64,000 nt of DNA from Patescibacteria group bacterium (GTDB lineage: Bacteria; Patescibacteriota; Microgenomatia; UBA1406; GWC2-37-13), in assembly GCA_025057905.1 (NCBI GenBank), contig JANWUX010000002.1:124001-188000 (forward strand), written 5' to 3'. Positions 24,755-33,557 of the stretch are shown in pieces. Below the pieces are notes generated by a model, which was given only the letters and a program-made list of their open reading frames with translations, was not told where the DNA came from and did not search any database. Every line of letters begins with the position of its first letter. Position 1 is the first letter of the stretch. The translations under genes were made by a program, and so were the position numbers.

Positions 24755-25584
24755 TAAAAAGAACGTCTTCCCTGGAGCTTCTTGTTTCTTCCGATAGTCT
24801 TGGGATTTTTGGAACCGCAGAGCAGTTTTTGTTTCTTTGGGAAGAGACCTTTAAAAGAGGCGTTTTATCCGGGGTAGAACTAATTGGCTTTCGGCCTATC
24901 AGAAGAATAAAGAAGTTTATCGAAAAACTTGGTCAAAAAAAAATCAAGGTTCTCTCAATTCATGGCCGAACCGGTCTGAGATCCGAGGGTCAGTTGACCA
25001 GTACTATCCTTTTAAGGATCCTTGATCTTCTAATCGCTAGCTACAACGAGCTTGTCTTCAATTATCTTGAGATTGATCTTCTTCTTCACTCAACTTATGC
25101 TGGCAGTCCCCAAGTGAAAGAAGAGATCCTTAGTCACCCTCCAAAGAGACTTTGGATCGAAAACGCGAAAGCCGATAAAGACTTCCGGGAACTTGACCAA
25201 ACTCTAAAACTGGTTGATTTTTTCAGAAAAAACCGGATCGATTGTCGGGCGATGCTTGATCTGTACCACGCTTTTGCTTTCAAAACTCACCGGGAGATTG
25301 TCAAAGAATGGTTTTCCCTTTTTAAGCGTTTGAGGCCCTATCTAAAAAACTTTGACGGGATTCACCTACCTGTTGGAACAAGAATCAGCGACTCCTTGCC
25401 AATTGATCTGATCGATGAATCCAGGCTAAGTTTCTTAAGAGAGGAAATCTTGTCAAAAGCAAGCCGGGTAGTTATTGAGAATCAGCAGGCTGGAACTGGA
25501 CTTTTGTTCTCCTCTACCTCTTCTTTGACTTCTCAAAAGCAAAGGAATCTTAATATACTCAGAAAATTGTTCTTTATCTCCTGA
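24751..25584 (+). CDS. Hypothetical protein, possible TIM-barrel (sugar isomerase/endonuclease IV-like)
   Basis: 277 residues without membrane helices. Regularly spaced strand-end motifs suggest a xylose-isomerase-like TIM barrel: GVELIGFRP, VLSIHGRTG, LLLHSTYAG, LWIENAKAD, AMLDLYHAF, FDGIHLPVG and VVIENQQAG. Histidine and acidic residues at these strand ends could bind a metal, as in that superfamily. This is fold inference only. It is translationally coupled to gmd, so a role in deoxysugar metabolism is a reasonable guess. The stop precedes a decayed region. Confidence 0.6.
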   Translation: MIKRTSSLELLVSSDSLGIFGTAEQFLFLWEETFKRGVLSGVELIGFRPIRRIKKFIEKLGQKKIKVLSIHGRTGLRSEGQLTSTILLRILDLLIASYNELVFNYLEIDLLLHSTYAGSPQVKEEILSHPPKRLWIENAKADKDFRELDQTLKLVDFFRKNRIDCRAMLDLYHAFAFKTHREIVKEWFSLFKRLRPYLKNFDGIHLPVGTRISDSLPIDLIDESRLSFLREEILSKASRVVIENQQAGTGLLFSSTSSLTSQKQRNLNILRKLFFIS

Positions 25585-25594
25585 AAGCATAATT

Positions 25595-26580
25595 GTAGCA
25601 AGGGAGTTTAATCAGATTTTGAACCTTCGGGAAATTTTTTTATTACCTCTCAGTCAGATTTTTAAGAAAGGAATAGTGCTTTGATTTTTTTAAGATTTGA
25701 ACAATTAAAGACTGCCCTCTGTCTTCGATCGACTTCCTGAAGATTATCTCAGAGAAGCCGGAATGATCTATTTTCTCTTGGCTTCACTTCTCATCAAGAA
25801 TGATCCGGAAGTTCTTGAAATATTAGTTAGGCAACCTTCGGATGACTTTGGTTACAAAATGACAGTTATTCTTGCCGTTATCTTTATGGGGGGATTGATT
25901 GCTTTTTGACGCGAAGATGTAAAAGAAGGTGAGTTTCCAGATTGCGATAAAGTAAATAGAACTTTTCCTGAAAACGTTTAACTCGACATCCCGTTGTCTG
26001 ACTAGGGACAAAGATTTTCTTATTCAGTTAAAAGAGCTTCAGATGATAGTCTGATTTTTGAATTCAACTTTGGGGAACCGGCACCCTCACCAATGACCTA
26101 TTTTTCTTTTAAATCTTATCTTTCTGAAAATCAAGATGTCTCTCCTTCTAAAAAGCATGAAGTATCTGCAACTCCAACGTCACCATCTTTTAGTCCTTCT
26201 TCTGAGTTTAGTCATTACCTCCCCAAACTTTCTCCCAGTCTTCTTCATCAAGCCTTAGACGAAGTTCAGATTCCAGAGTTAATTGCGTTGAGAAAAAAAG
26301 ACGAGTCAAAATCAATAAAGGCGTTGTTCGAGCCTGCCGAGTGGCCGTGGTTATGCTTGACAGAGAAGATGTCGTTTCTCTCTTAACAGAAGATGGATTT
26401 TACAAGGCTCCGCATTCAGAGTTAAGATATGACCTAAGAAAACCTTAAGTTCTTGGACCAGGAGATGTGGTTTGTATTTTTGAGTCTGATCCTGAAACCT
26501 ACCCCTAACACCCACTTCACTAACGCAAAGGCCTCATCGTTAAGCATTCTCAGAGGTAGAGGGCAAAGAGACACCTCTAG
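25595..26580 (+). pseudogene. Heavily decayed unknown gene
   Basis: One frame reads as protein through repeated stops: VFDRLPEDYLREAG, IYFLLASLLIKNDPEVLEIL and VILAVIFMGGLIAF, then TGA; a short run to TAA and TAG; then FEFNFGEPAPSP and a Ser/Pro-rich segment ending near 26386. Near 26330 the sense shifts frame to RVAVVMLDREDVVSLLTEDG, and after a TAA continues VLGPGDVVCIFESDPETYP. Several stops could derive from CAA/CAG by C-to-T change. The upstream fragment (VAREFNQILNLREIFLLPLS) at 25595 may be its N-terminus. I do not recognise the family; a hydrophobic stretch suggests a membrane-linked protein. Confidence 0.6.
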
Positions 26581-26586
26581 GGAATT

Positions 26587-27350
26587 TTAAAGATACTTCC
26601 TTACTTTAGTTGAGTACTGGAAGGCTTTTTTTGGCCGAAGGATAATCTCTTTGGGTAACCCAAGACTAACGGCAAGTTTTCTAGATAGATATTTTTCGTA
26701 ATTTTTGCCTTCAATTTGGTTTATCTTAAATTCTGGCGGAAGTTTCAGACAGAAATCAATCATTTCTTTTTCAAGATAGGGATTAATCAAGGTGATATCA
26801 AAAAAATCAGCGATCGCTTGGTCTCTTTTCTTGTCGATCTCAAGAAGATAAAGATCGCTGGCAATTTCTTGATTAAGAAACTCAAGAGGTATTTTCTGGT
26901 ACATATGGTAGCCTGCCAAAAGAACATCTGGACCCTGCCCGGTGAAAAGATAACTTATTCCTGACGCCTTGACTTTTTTCAAGAGGAAAAAAAACAAGTA
27001 GCGATCGAAAGATGAGTTAAACTGGAGGGAACTTTGGCTTTCTCTAGAATATCTTCAACTTTTTTTCTCACCGTGTTTACTTTCTCTTTGTCAAAATTAA
27101 CTGAGATCAATTCCTGGTCTAACTTCTGGTTGAGAAGCTTAGCATACACGAGATCGACGGCATCTTTTGAGTGGAGAATAAAAAAAACAGCTTCATCGAA
27201 GAACTTAGTGGTAAAATAAGCAACAATTGACGAGTCAATACCTCCGGAAACGAGAACGCCGACTTTCTGATGGTCAATTCTTTTTTGGTGCTTTAAAAAC
27301 AGATTTTCCAAAATTTGATAATATTTTTCAACAAAGTTGACCTCGGACAT
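26587..27350 (-). pseudogene. Asparagine synthase-like PP-loop protein, split by frameshift
   Basis: Part one (27350 to about 26976) holds the ATP-pyrophosphatase P-loop VLVSGGIDSSIVAYF and a short alpha/beta core. Part two (to 26587) resumes with YLFTGQGPDVLLAGYHMY and continues through typical asparagine-synthase C-domain sequence (INPYLEKEMIDFCLKLPPEFK). The join is a T8 run (coding strand, 26994-26987); adding one base or a -1 shift gives a single ~255-residue protein. The glutaminase domain of AsnB is absent, so it would need free ammonia or act on another substrate. Whether it is broken, recoded or a sequencing error is open. Confidence 0.7.
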
Positions 27351-27356
27351 TTTTTT

Positions 27357-27362
27357 ATTTTA
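27357..27362 (-). promoter_or_regulatory. -10 box of PP-loop gene (leaderless)
   Basis: TAAAAT on the minus strand, 6 nt before ATG 27350. The intact promoter argues for recent damage, or none, in the gene. Confidence 0.55.
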
Positions 27363-27373
27363 CCCAAGAGTCT

Positions 27374-29026
27374 ATGTACTATCCGCCAACTTTTCCCAGA
27401 GAAAAAGAATTGACTATTAAAAAGCTCTTTTTAGCTCTTCTTGATAAGGATATTTGCTCAAGAAAGGCGCTTAATCTCTCAATCCGTGAGTTTCTCGCTC
27501 AGGAAAAAATTTCCGATTTTTACCCAAAACTTTGGCATCTGAATTTTATCTACAAAAGACACTTCGAAGACAACCTGAAAGAAAGGCCCGCCTTTCTTGA
27601 TCTAACTCGAGTAGTCTCAGTTCGCTCACTTTCTGGAATCGTTCCTCTATCGGTCTTTACCTTACCTAAAAACTCATGTCCATTTCATTGTGTTTATTGT
27701 GCCTTGGTTAATGGTGCTCCAAAGAGCTACTTTCCCGATGAGGCAGCTGTGATGAGAGCGATCAGAGTTAAGTATGATCCATACGGCCAAACTTTTGATC
27801 GACTAGTTCAGTTTTATCTCTCCGGCCATCCAATTGACAAAATGGAGGTGATAATCCAGGGTGGAACCTTTTCTTTTTACCAAAAAGATTATCGAGAATG
27901 GTTTATCAGGCGGGTTTTTGATGGTCTGAACTCGGAGATTGAGAAAATTATCAAAACAGGTCAGCTGGCCTTCTCAAAATCAAAAGATCTAGAAGAAGCG
28001 AAGACAAGAAATGAAACGGCAAGATCTCGGCTGGCTGGGCTGACTATTGAGACCAGGCCAGATTTTATTGATGAGGAGGAGGTATTTTTTTTGCGAAGAT
28101 TAGGCGTTACCAGAGTCGAACTTGGCGTTCAATCAACTGATGAAGAGGTTTTAAGGCTCATCAATCGAGGTCACCAAGTCGAAGTAGTGGCGCAAGCAAC
28201 AAAACTTCTTCGGGATGCTGGGTTTAAGATCACATATCACTTGATGCCTGGTCTTCCCGGAAGCAGTTTTGAGAAAGACATTCAGGTCTTACGTCAGATC
28301 TTCACTGATGATCGATTTAAGCCCGACAACATTAAGTTCTATCCAACACAAGTAGTTAAAAACAGTCCCCTGGCTAACTGGTATCAAGTCGGCAAGTACA
28401 AACCAATTGACGAAGCTTATCTTTGGCACCTGACGGGAGTATTTACTCAAGAAATTGTCTCACCCTGGGTTAGAATTAATCGGCTAGCTCGCGATCTAAC
28501 CAGAAATGATTTGGTGGTCGAGACCTTTCCTTCAAATTTTCGCCAGAACTTGGAAAAGCACCTCAAGGAGAAAAATATTAAATGTCCGTGTATTCGCTGT
28601 CGGGAGATCCGCGATAAAAAAATCACTGGCCAGCCAAAAAATAACATCATCCCCTACTCTGCTTCTGATGGTCAGGAGTTCTTTATCGAAATTGTTGATG
28701 AGGCGTATAAACTTCTTGGCTATCTGAGGCTAAGAATTCCCTCTTTTGTCATCCAGAAGAAAAATTTTTTCATCACCCCACTTGATCACTCGTCAATAAT
28801 TCGCGAACTTCATGTTCTAGGCCCCCTAACGCCACTTTCCCAAAAAGGGATCATTCAGCATCAAGGCCTAGGCAAGGTTCTAATTGAGAAAGCAATCGAG
28901 ATAACAAAAAACTTTAATCTCAGAAAAATTAGTGTTATCGCCGCTGTCGGTACTAGAGAATATTACCGCAAACTTGGTTTTGAAATGCGCCAGCCGGGTG
29001 AGTACATGACAAAGGTAATTGCCTAA
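27374..29026 (+). CDS. elp3: tRNA U34 acetyltransferase Elp3 (radical SAM-GNAT)
   Basis: 550 residues with both Elp3 domains. The radical SAM part carries Cys102, Cys106 and Cys109 (SCPFHCVYC) for the 4Fe-4S cluster, IIQGGTFSFY, LTIETRPDFI, RVELGVQSTDEEVL, YHLMPGLPGS and IKFYPTQVV. A second cysteine cluster (KCPCIRC) sits near residue 402. The C-terminal GNAT domain has RELHVLGPLTPL and HQGLGKVLIEKAIEI (acetyl-CoA loop). Elp3 makes the carboxymethyl group on U34 of tRNA. It is general in archaea and eukaryotes but found in few bacteria. It is divergent from the PP-loop gene. Confidence 0.95.
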   Translation: MYYPPTFPREKELTIKKLFLALLDKDICSRKALNLSIREFLAQEKISDFYPKLWHLNFIYKRHFEDNLKERPAFLDLTRVVSVRSLSGIVPLSVFTLPKNSCPFHCVYCALVNGAPKSYFPDEAAVMRAIRVKYDPYGQTFDRLVQFYLSGHPIDKMEVIIQGGTFSFYQKDYREWFIRRVFDGLNSEIEKIIKTGQLAFSKSKDLEEAKTRNETARSRLAGLTIETRPDFIDEEEVFFLRRLGVTRVELGVQSTDEEVLRLINRGHQVEVVAQATKLLRDAGFKITYHLMPGLPGSSFEKDIQVLRQIFTDDRFKPDNIKFYPTQVVKNSPLANWYQVGKYKPIDEAYLWHLTGVFTQEIVSPWVRINRLARDLTRNDLVVETFPSNFRQNLEKHLKEKNIKCPCIRCREIRDKKITGQPKNNIIPYSASDGQEFFIEIVDEAYKLLGYLRLRIPSFVIQKKNFFITPLDHSSIIRELHVLGPLTPLSQKGIIQHQGLGKVLIEKAIEITKNFNLRKISVIAAVGTREYYRKLGFEMRQPGEYMTKVIA

Positions 29027-29034
29027 GAATGTTT

Positions 29035-29043
29035 TGTTATAAT
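29035..29043 (+). promoter_or_regulatory. Extended -10 of the 454-residue unknown gene
   Basis: TGTTATAAT, 19 nt before ATG 29063; a leader of about 12 nt is expected. Confidence 0.55.
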
Positions 29044-29062
29044 TGCCAAACTAAATGGAAAG

Positions 29063-30427
29063 ATGGAAAGACTTGGTAAACATAATATCTATGCTACAGT
29101 TATTAGAGGCACCATCAGAGCCCCAGACAAGCCGGCTGTTCGACAGATAAATAGCTTTGGCCAAAGATCGGATCAGGGACTAGACGTTGACTGGGAAAAA
29201 TTCTGGCAGAGTCTTTGTCAGGGAGCGATTCCAGAAATTGAAAGAAATTTGGGAACACAAGATGGAAGAAGAGAGTTTGTTGTCACTTCAAACATCTCCC
29301 CGCACACCCCGGTTACATTATCCGATGAAAAAGGTAATACAAGACCAGCTCATCTGCTAATTTGGGTGAAAAATTACCATCCAAGTTTAGGAACAATACC
29401 CGGTGTTGCCTCCTTGACCGATGAGCAGATAGTCAAGATGCCAAACTACGTCACTGCTGCAATTGAATATTTGGGTAGGTTTCTGGGAGATTCGAAATCA
29501 ATTTTTGTTTATTTCATGGGCGGTTTTACCGACAGGGGCAATCTTATTTTCTCCAATGCCTGCCAATCTAACCCCTACTTTCACCTTCATTTATCTGTTT
29601 TGAAAAAAGGCGAGAACGATTTTCAAGAAGATTTCTTAGAACCAACCTTCGTTGAAAGATTGAAATATCATGGCATCTTTAATCAAGAGATCTTCGATTT
29701 GTTTGATAAGTTAACAAAAAAGATCATTCAACAAGAAGATCTTCCAGAAAAAGACTCAATTAGCCTTGAATCAACCGCAGAGGGAGCATTAAGAATCTCT
29801 TTTAATGACTCAAATGGAGATCCAATAGATCGCTATCTCTGGAAGTTAAGATATCTTGCGAGAGCTTATGAGGATTTTTACCAAAAACTGCTTGGTTTTT
29901 ACAAGAAATTAATTCTTGAAGGAAAATGGTCTTCTTTTTCATCTCAGGATTTAATAAATTTTTTTGAGGGTGAAGGATTCGATGTTGATTTTTATTCAAA
30001 GCTCACGGAGATACTGAAAGCTACCATGCCATCAAAAAGATTTATCATAGATCTTATTAAAGATCCAAATAATCGCGATCACATCCAGAACCTAGTTAAG
30101 TTTTTGAAGAGATTAAAAAATAAACGCCGTCAAGTTGCTGATTCGAATATCAAAATCGGAATTGAAAGATTTTTTAGTTTTACTAGTGAAGAGGTTGAAT
30201 TTTTTTTATTCGTAATGAGTGAAGTCTTGGAGAAAAAAGGATTTAATCGGCCAAATTTGCTTCTTCCTCAAAGATTCTCCTGGGCAGCGATATTTTCCAG
30301 TATAAGAGAGAATTCGGATGGAAAGTTGGTTTTTGACTATGTTGATGTAAGACCGATGTTTATGACAGCAGGAGGAAACGTGGCTGAGAAGATTTCTGGA
30401 TCAATAATAAGAAGAAGTTCGGTTTAA
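29063..30427 (+). CDS. Hypothetical protein with HLHLS motif
   Basis: 454 residues, soluble, no recognised family. The first ~200 residues contain SNISPHTPVTL, FVYFMGGFTDRGNLIFS and PYFHLHLSVLK. The HLHLS element recalls the HxHxH of HIT-type nucleotide hydrolases/transferases, but the third position is Ser and the surroundings do not clearly match, so this is a weak hint. The rest is helix-rich (KFLKRLKNKRRQ) with a basic C-terminus (IIRRSSV). It has its own promoter 36 bases after elp3; no functional link is shown. Confidence 0.65.
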   Translation: MERLGKHNIYATVIRGTIRAPDKPAVRQINSFGQRSDQGLDVDWEKFWQSLCQGAIPEIERNLGTQDGRREFVVTSNISPHTPVTLSDEKGNTRPAHLLIWVKNYHPSLGTIPGVASLTDEQIVKMPNYVTAAIEYLGRFLGDSKSIFVYFMGGFTDRGNLIFSNACQSNPYFHLHLSVLKKGENDFQEDFLEPTFVERLKYHGIFNQEIFDLFDKLTKKIIQQEDLPEKDSISLESTAEGALRISFNDSNGDPIDRYLWKLRYLARAYEDFYQKLLGFYKKLILEGKWSSFSSQDLINFFEGEGFDVDFYSKLTEILKATMPSKRFIIDLIKDPNNRDHIQNLVKFLKRLKNKRRQVADSNIKIGIERFFSFTSEEVEFFLFVMSEVLEKKGFNRPNLLLPQRFSWAAIFSSIRENSDGKLVFDYVDVRPMFMTAGGNVAEKISGSIIRRSSV

Positions 30428-30483
30428 TTTTTTGACTTTTCGATTGATTGAGGGCTAAGCTAATTGTTTTTTTCTAAAAACTT

Positions 30484-30492
30484 TGCTATAAT
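30484..30492 (+). promoter_or_regulatory. Extended -10 upstream of lipoprotein gene
   Basis: TGCTATAAT; it gives a leader of about 38 nt to ATG 30537. A second candidate (TGACATAAT, 30504-30512) would shorten the leader. Confidence 0.5.
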
Positions 30493-30536
30493 AATTTTTA
30501 ATCTGACATAATTAAAAGAAATTAATCAAACAAAAA

Positions 30537-30917
30537 ATGAAAATCGAGCATAGACAATCTAATAAATTGGAGGAGATTTTTACTAGATTTTGGGCATTTA
30601 GTGTTGTAGCTGCAGCTTGTTTAAGTCTTGCTAGTTGTGGTGGAGGTTGTGACGTTGAACCGACACCAACTCCCTCACCTACTCCCACGGCTACTCCCAA
30701 TCCTCCTGAATGTGTTGTTATCTCAGCCGAAGTTCCAGATGCTCACGGCGCCTGGGTCATATTAGGAAAACCAAAGGAAGTAATTTTTGGAAATTATTTT
30801 GGTCCAGATGCCGATGTTCCCAGAGAATTAAAATTAGTTGATCATGATGGTGACGGAGCGCCAACACTTCCAAGATTAGTTCACTACGGTGATTACTTTT
30901 GCAAAACCAGACGATAA
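30537..30917 (+). CDS. Small secreted lipoprotein
   Basis: 126 residues. A long charged N-terminus is followed by a hydrophobic helix (FSVVAAACLSLASC) ending in a lipobox LASC|GGG, so Cys should be lipidated after export. Then comes a short TPTPSPTPTATPNP linker and a ~75-residue domain with VISAEVPDAHGAWVILGKPKEV and DHDGDGAP; the DxDGDG element could bind calcium. The same Thr/Pro linker style is used by the larger surface protein at 48.5 kb. Function unknown. Confidence 0.7.
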   Translation: MKIEHRQSNKLEEIFTRFWAFSVVAAACLSLASCGGGCDVEPTPTPSPTPTATPNPPECVVISAEVPDAHGAWVILGKPKEVIFGNYFGPDADVPRELKLVDHDGDGAPTLPRLVHYGDYFCKTRR

Positions 30918-31040
30918 TTTGATCAAGTTACCTTGGAATCTCTTCACCTAAATTTTTCTTTAATTCATTGAGGAGGTTTTTGAAATAAAACTGACTACCT
31001 TCGTTAAAAATCTCTTTATTGATAAAAAAAATAAAAAATT

Positions 31041-31049
31041 TGATACAAT
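31041..31049 (+). promoter_or_regulatory. Extended -10 of the main glycan operon
   Basis: TGATACAAT, 23 nt before ATG 31073. Confidence 0.45.
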
Positions 31050-31072
31050 AGCTCTTCAGTCATATTCGTCGG

Positions 31073-31762
31073 ATGATAACCAAAAATAAAGTCTTCATCA
31101 TTATACCGGCCTACAATGAAGAAAAAGTTGTCGGCTCAGTGATTGACTCGATAAAAAAAGAAGGTTGGAGAAATATTATCGTTGTTGATGATGGTTCAAA
31201 TGATGGGACTTTAGAAATTGCCAAAAAACACAAAGTTATTGCTCTTAGGCACATCATCAATCTTGGTCAGGGAGCCTCACTTCAGACTGGCTTTGAGTAT
31301 TTTCTTAGAAAAACCAAAGGCGAGCTAGTTGTTACTTTCGATGCCGATGGTCAGTTTGATCCAAAAGAGATAAAAAGGGCAGTTAATTTTTTGCTCAAGA
31401 ATAAGCTTGATGTTGTTCTTGGTAGCCGATTTCTTGGCAAAGCGGTTAATCTACCTTTGGCAAAGAAGATCATCTTAAAATTGGGAATTTTTTTCACTCG
31501 AGTTTTTTCCGGAGTGAGATTAACAGATACTCACAATGGTTTTCGAGTTCTCACACGAAAGGCTCTGGAAAAAATTAAACTTAATCAAAATGGCATGGCT
31601 CATGCTTCCGAGATAATTCATCAGATTATCTCGAATGACTTCCGTTTTGATGAATTTCCTGTAACTGTTTACTACGATCGATATCATAAAATCAAAGGCC
31701 AAAAACTTACCAACAGCTTTAGAATTGTTTTTGATCTGATTTTTGATAGAATTTTCAAGTAA
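31073..31762 (+). CDS. GT2 glycosyltransferase (polyprenyl-phosphate sugar transferase-like)
   Basis: 229 residues, a lone GT-A domain: FIIIPAYNEEKVVGSVI, IIVVDDGSNDGT, INLGQGASLQTG, the metal-binding TFDADGQFDPKEI and the HNGFRVLTRKAL acceptor-side motif. It is closest to the DPM/polyprenyl-phosphate glycosyltransferases and lacks C-terminal membrane helices. A DUF2304 membrane protein follows 8 bases downstream, a pairing common in bacteria and archaea, where the small protein probably anchors or assists the enzyme. It opens a run of co-directional glycan genes. Confidence 0.92.
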   Translation: MITKNKVFIIIPAYNEEKVVGSVIDSIKKEGWRNIIVVDDGSNDGTLEIAKKHKVIALRHIINLGQGASLQTGFEYFLRKTKGELVVTFDADGQFDPKEIKRAVNFLLKNKLDVVLGSRFLGKAVNLPLAKKIILKLGIFFTRVFSGVRLTDTHNGFRVLTRKALEKIKLNQNGMAHASEIIHQIISNDFRFDEFPVTVYYDRYHKIKGQKLTNSFRIVFDLIFDRIFK

Positions 31763-31770
31763 ACTAATTC

Positions 31771-32094
31771 ATGCTTCCATCCCAGATTTTCTTGACGGTA
31801 ATCATTTGCTTCATAATCATAAAAACCCTCATGGCTTTCAAAAAAGAAAAGATAATTGATAAAACTTTTTATTTTTTTTGGCTTGGTTTTTGGTTGGTTG
31901 TCTTGGTTCTTGTTAACTTTACTCAAATTCTTTCTTACCTTGCCCAACTTCTTGGAATTGGCCGGGGTGTTGATTTTGCCGTTTATGTCTCAATCATTTT
32001 CATTTTCAACTTACTCTTTGTTTTTTTTCAGAAGATAAAAAAAATAGAAAAAGAAATAACGAAGATTATCAGGGAAATTGCCCTAAAAGAGTGA
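31771..32094 (+). CDS. DUF2304 small membrane protein
   Basis: 107 residues with three hydrophobic helices, the last followed by a charged helix (KIKKIEKEITKIIREIALKE). The layout, including LGIGRGVDFAVYVSIIFIF between helices 2 and 3, is that of DUF2304, which nearly always sits beside a DPM-like GT2 gene as here (8-base spacing). A role as membrane partner of that enzyme is inferred. Confidence 0.8.
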   Translation: MLPSQIFLTVIICFIIIKTLMAFKKEKIIDKTFYFFWLGFWLVVLVLVNFTQILSYLAQLLGIGRGVDFAVYVSIIFIFNLLFVFFQKIKKIEKEITKIIREIALKE

Positions 32095-32148
32095 GAAATG
32101 ATTATCATGAAGTCAGAAACGGATGGATTTCTAAAATAATACCTAAAA

Positions 32149-33552
32149 ATGGTTCTATTCGGCTGGTCATTACCTAAACTCTTCTTTTTAATTTTTCTTG
32201 CTTTTTTTATTTTTCAGTACTCAAATATTCTGGATATAAGATATGCAAGTGACGATATCTGTCGATTGGCTCATATAAATAACAAGGGTTATTTAGATTA
32301 TGTGATGAGTGAGTACTTTAACTGGGATGGAAGATATTCCTTCAAAGTCATCTTTGCTTTGCTGGTTTTTTTATTCAGAGACCAATCAGCGATAATTAAT
32401 GCCCTTTTGCTTCTGGGTTTGTTGTTTGCTATTTTCTGTAGAGAGATTTTTAAAAATAAGATATTTGACTTTTTTCGAATTGGACTAATCTACCTTGGCT
32501 TTACTATTTTGATTCTTCAAGAGAGTTGGTTTAGGAGAATTTTTTTTAATATGACTCTTAGTTTGACTTATTTTCTTCCAGCCATTCTCTCTTTTTTGAT
32601 TTTTGGATTACTAAATCAGAAAAAGAAAATTAGAACATCGACTTTGCTTGTCAAGTCGTTTATTTTGTTTATCATGAGTGGCTTTCATGAGACATTCTCA
32701 GTAATTTTGGTGATTTTCTTCTTCGTTACTTTACTTACAGATCTAACCATCAAAAAAAGGCTTGATATAACAAAGTTTATCTTTTTTTTGAGCGCACTTT
32801 TAGGTTTTTTAGTGATGTTTCTGGCGCCAGGGAATAATGTCAGAATAAGTTATCATAAAGGCTTTGATTGGTTTGACAGTGGGAAATTCGCCTTTTTTGA
32901 GTTTCTAACCAAACTCTCTAACCTGAGTTTTGATTTACATTTCTTAGGATTAATTTTTTCACTGGCGTTGATAGTTACTTTAGGAATTGATAGAGATAAG
33001 TTAATCACTCTCATTCAATCTTGGAGTAGTCGTTTACTAGAGATTCTCTCGTTCTTCGTTATATCTACGTACTTGACAGATTTTCTTTCTTTGAGAATTA
33101 TGGGTTTTTCGGCAGATGCCCGCCACGCCTTTTTTTTTGATTTTTACCTTTTTATTCTCAAATTTCTTTTTCTTTTCGATATTTCGGCAATTATTATTCT
33201 TTTTGGAAAAATCTTTTTTTCTCAATTTAGAAAAGAGCTAAAGTCATTGAATACCATTGTCCTGGAAAAATTTGTTTTTGTTGCTCTAGTTCTTTTGGTT
33301 CTAATGTATTTTGGAAAAATCTTTCTTTCAACAAGAGAGTTTTTTAATCACCAAAAATTTTATGCTGATTACTTTGATAGATATATCTTCAAACGTTCCG
33401 ATGAATTTTCTAAAGCACAAGGATTAAGAAAAGTTGTTCTTCCCTCTTATCCAATTGATCTAGAACACTTCAACAGTAATCCAAACCACTGGACTTATGA
33501 GTGTCTCTCTGAGTACCTGAAAGAGAAAATCGAGCTTAAGAGAATTTATTAA
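32149..33552 (+). CDS. Polytopic membrane protein (GT-C-like, DUF6056-type)
   Basis: 467 residues and 10-11 hydrophobic helices. The first periplasmic loop has YASDDICRLAHINNKGYLDYVMSEY followed by NWDGRYSFK; an acidic pair after helix 1 and a WxGR motif are seen in DUF6056 and other GT-C-type proteins that use lipid-linked sugars. A short C-terminal soluble tail is present. TAAAAT lies 11 nt before ATG 32149, so it may have its own promoter within the operon. Sugar and acceptor are unknown. Confidence 0.65.
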   Translation: MVLFGWSLPKLFFLIFLAFFIFQYSNILDIRYASDDICRLAHINNKGYLDYVMSEYFNWDGRYSFKVIFALLVFLFRDQSAIINALLLLGLLFAIFCREIFKNKIFDFFRIGLIYLGFTILILQESWFRRIFFNMTLSLTYFLPAILSFLIFGLLNQKKKIRTSTLLVKSFILFIMSGFHETFSVILVIFFFVTLLTDLTIKKRLDITKFIFFLSALLGFLVMFLAPGNNVRISYHKGFDWFDSGKFAFFEFLTKLSNLSFDLHFLGLIFSLALIVTLGIDRDKLITLIQSWSSRLLEILSFFVISTYLTDFLSLRIMGFSADARHAFFFDFYLFILKFLFLFDISAIIILFGKIFFSQFRKELKSLNTIVLEKFVFVALVLLVLMYFGKIFLSTREFFNHQKFYADYFDRYIFKRSDEFSKAQGLRKVVLPSYPIDLEHFNSNPNHWTYECLSEYLKEKIELKRIY

Positions 33553-33557
33553 AACCT

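Noticed and set aside
25595-26580. Stop codon reassignment (UGA as Gly, or UAA/UAG as Gln)
   Set aside because: Intact genes in the window end in TGA, TAA and TAG at conserved C-termini, and the two stop-rich regions also contain frameshifts, so decay is the simpler reading.
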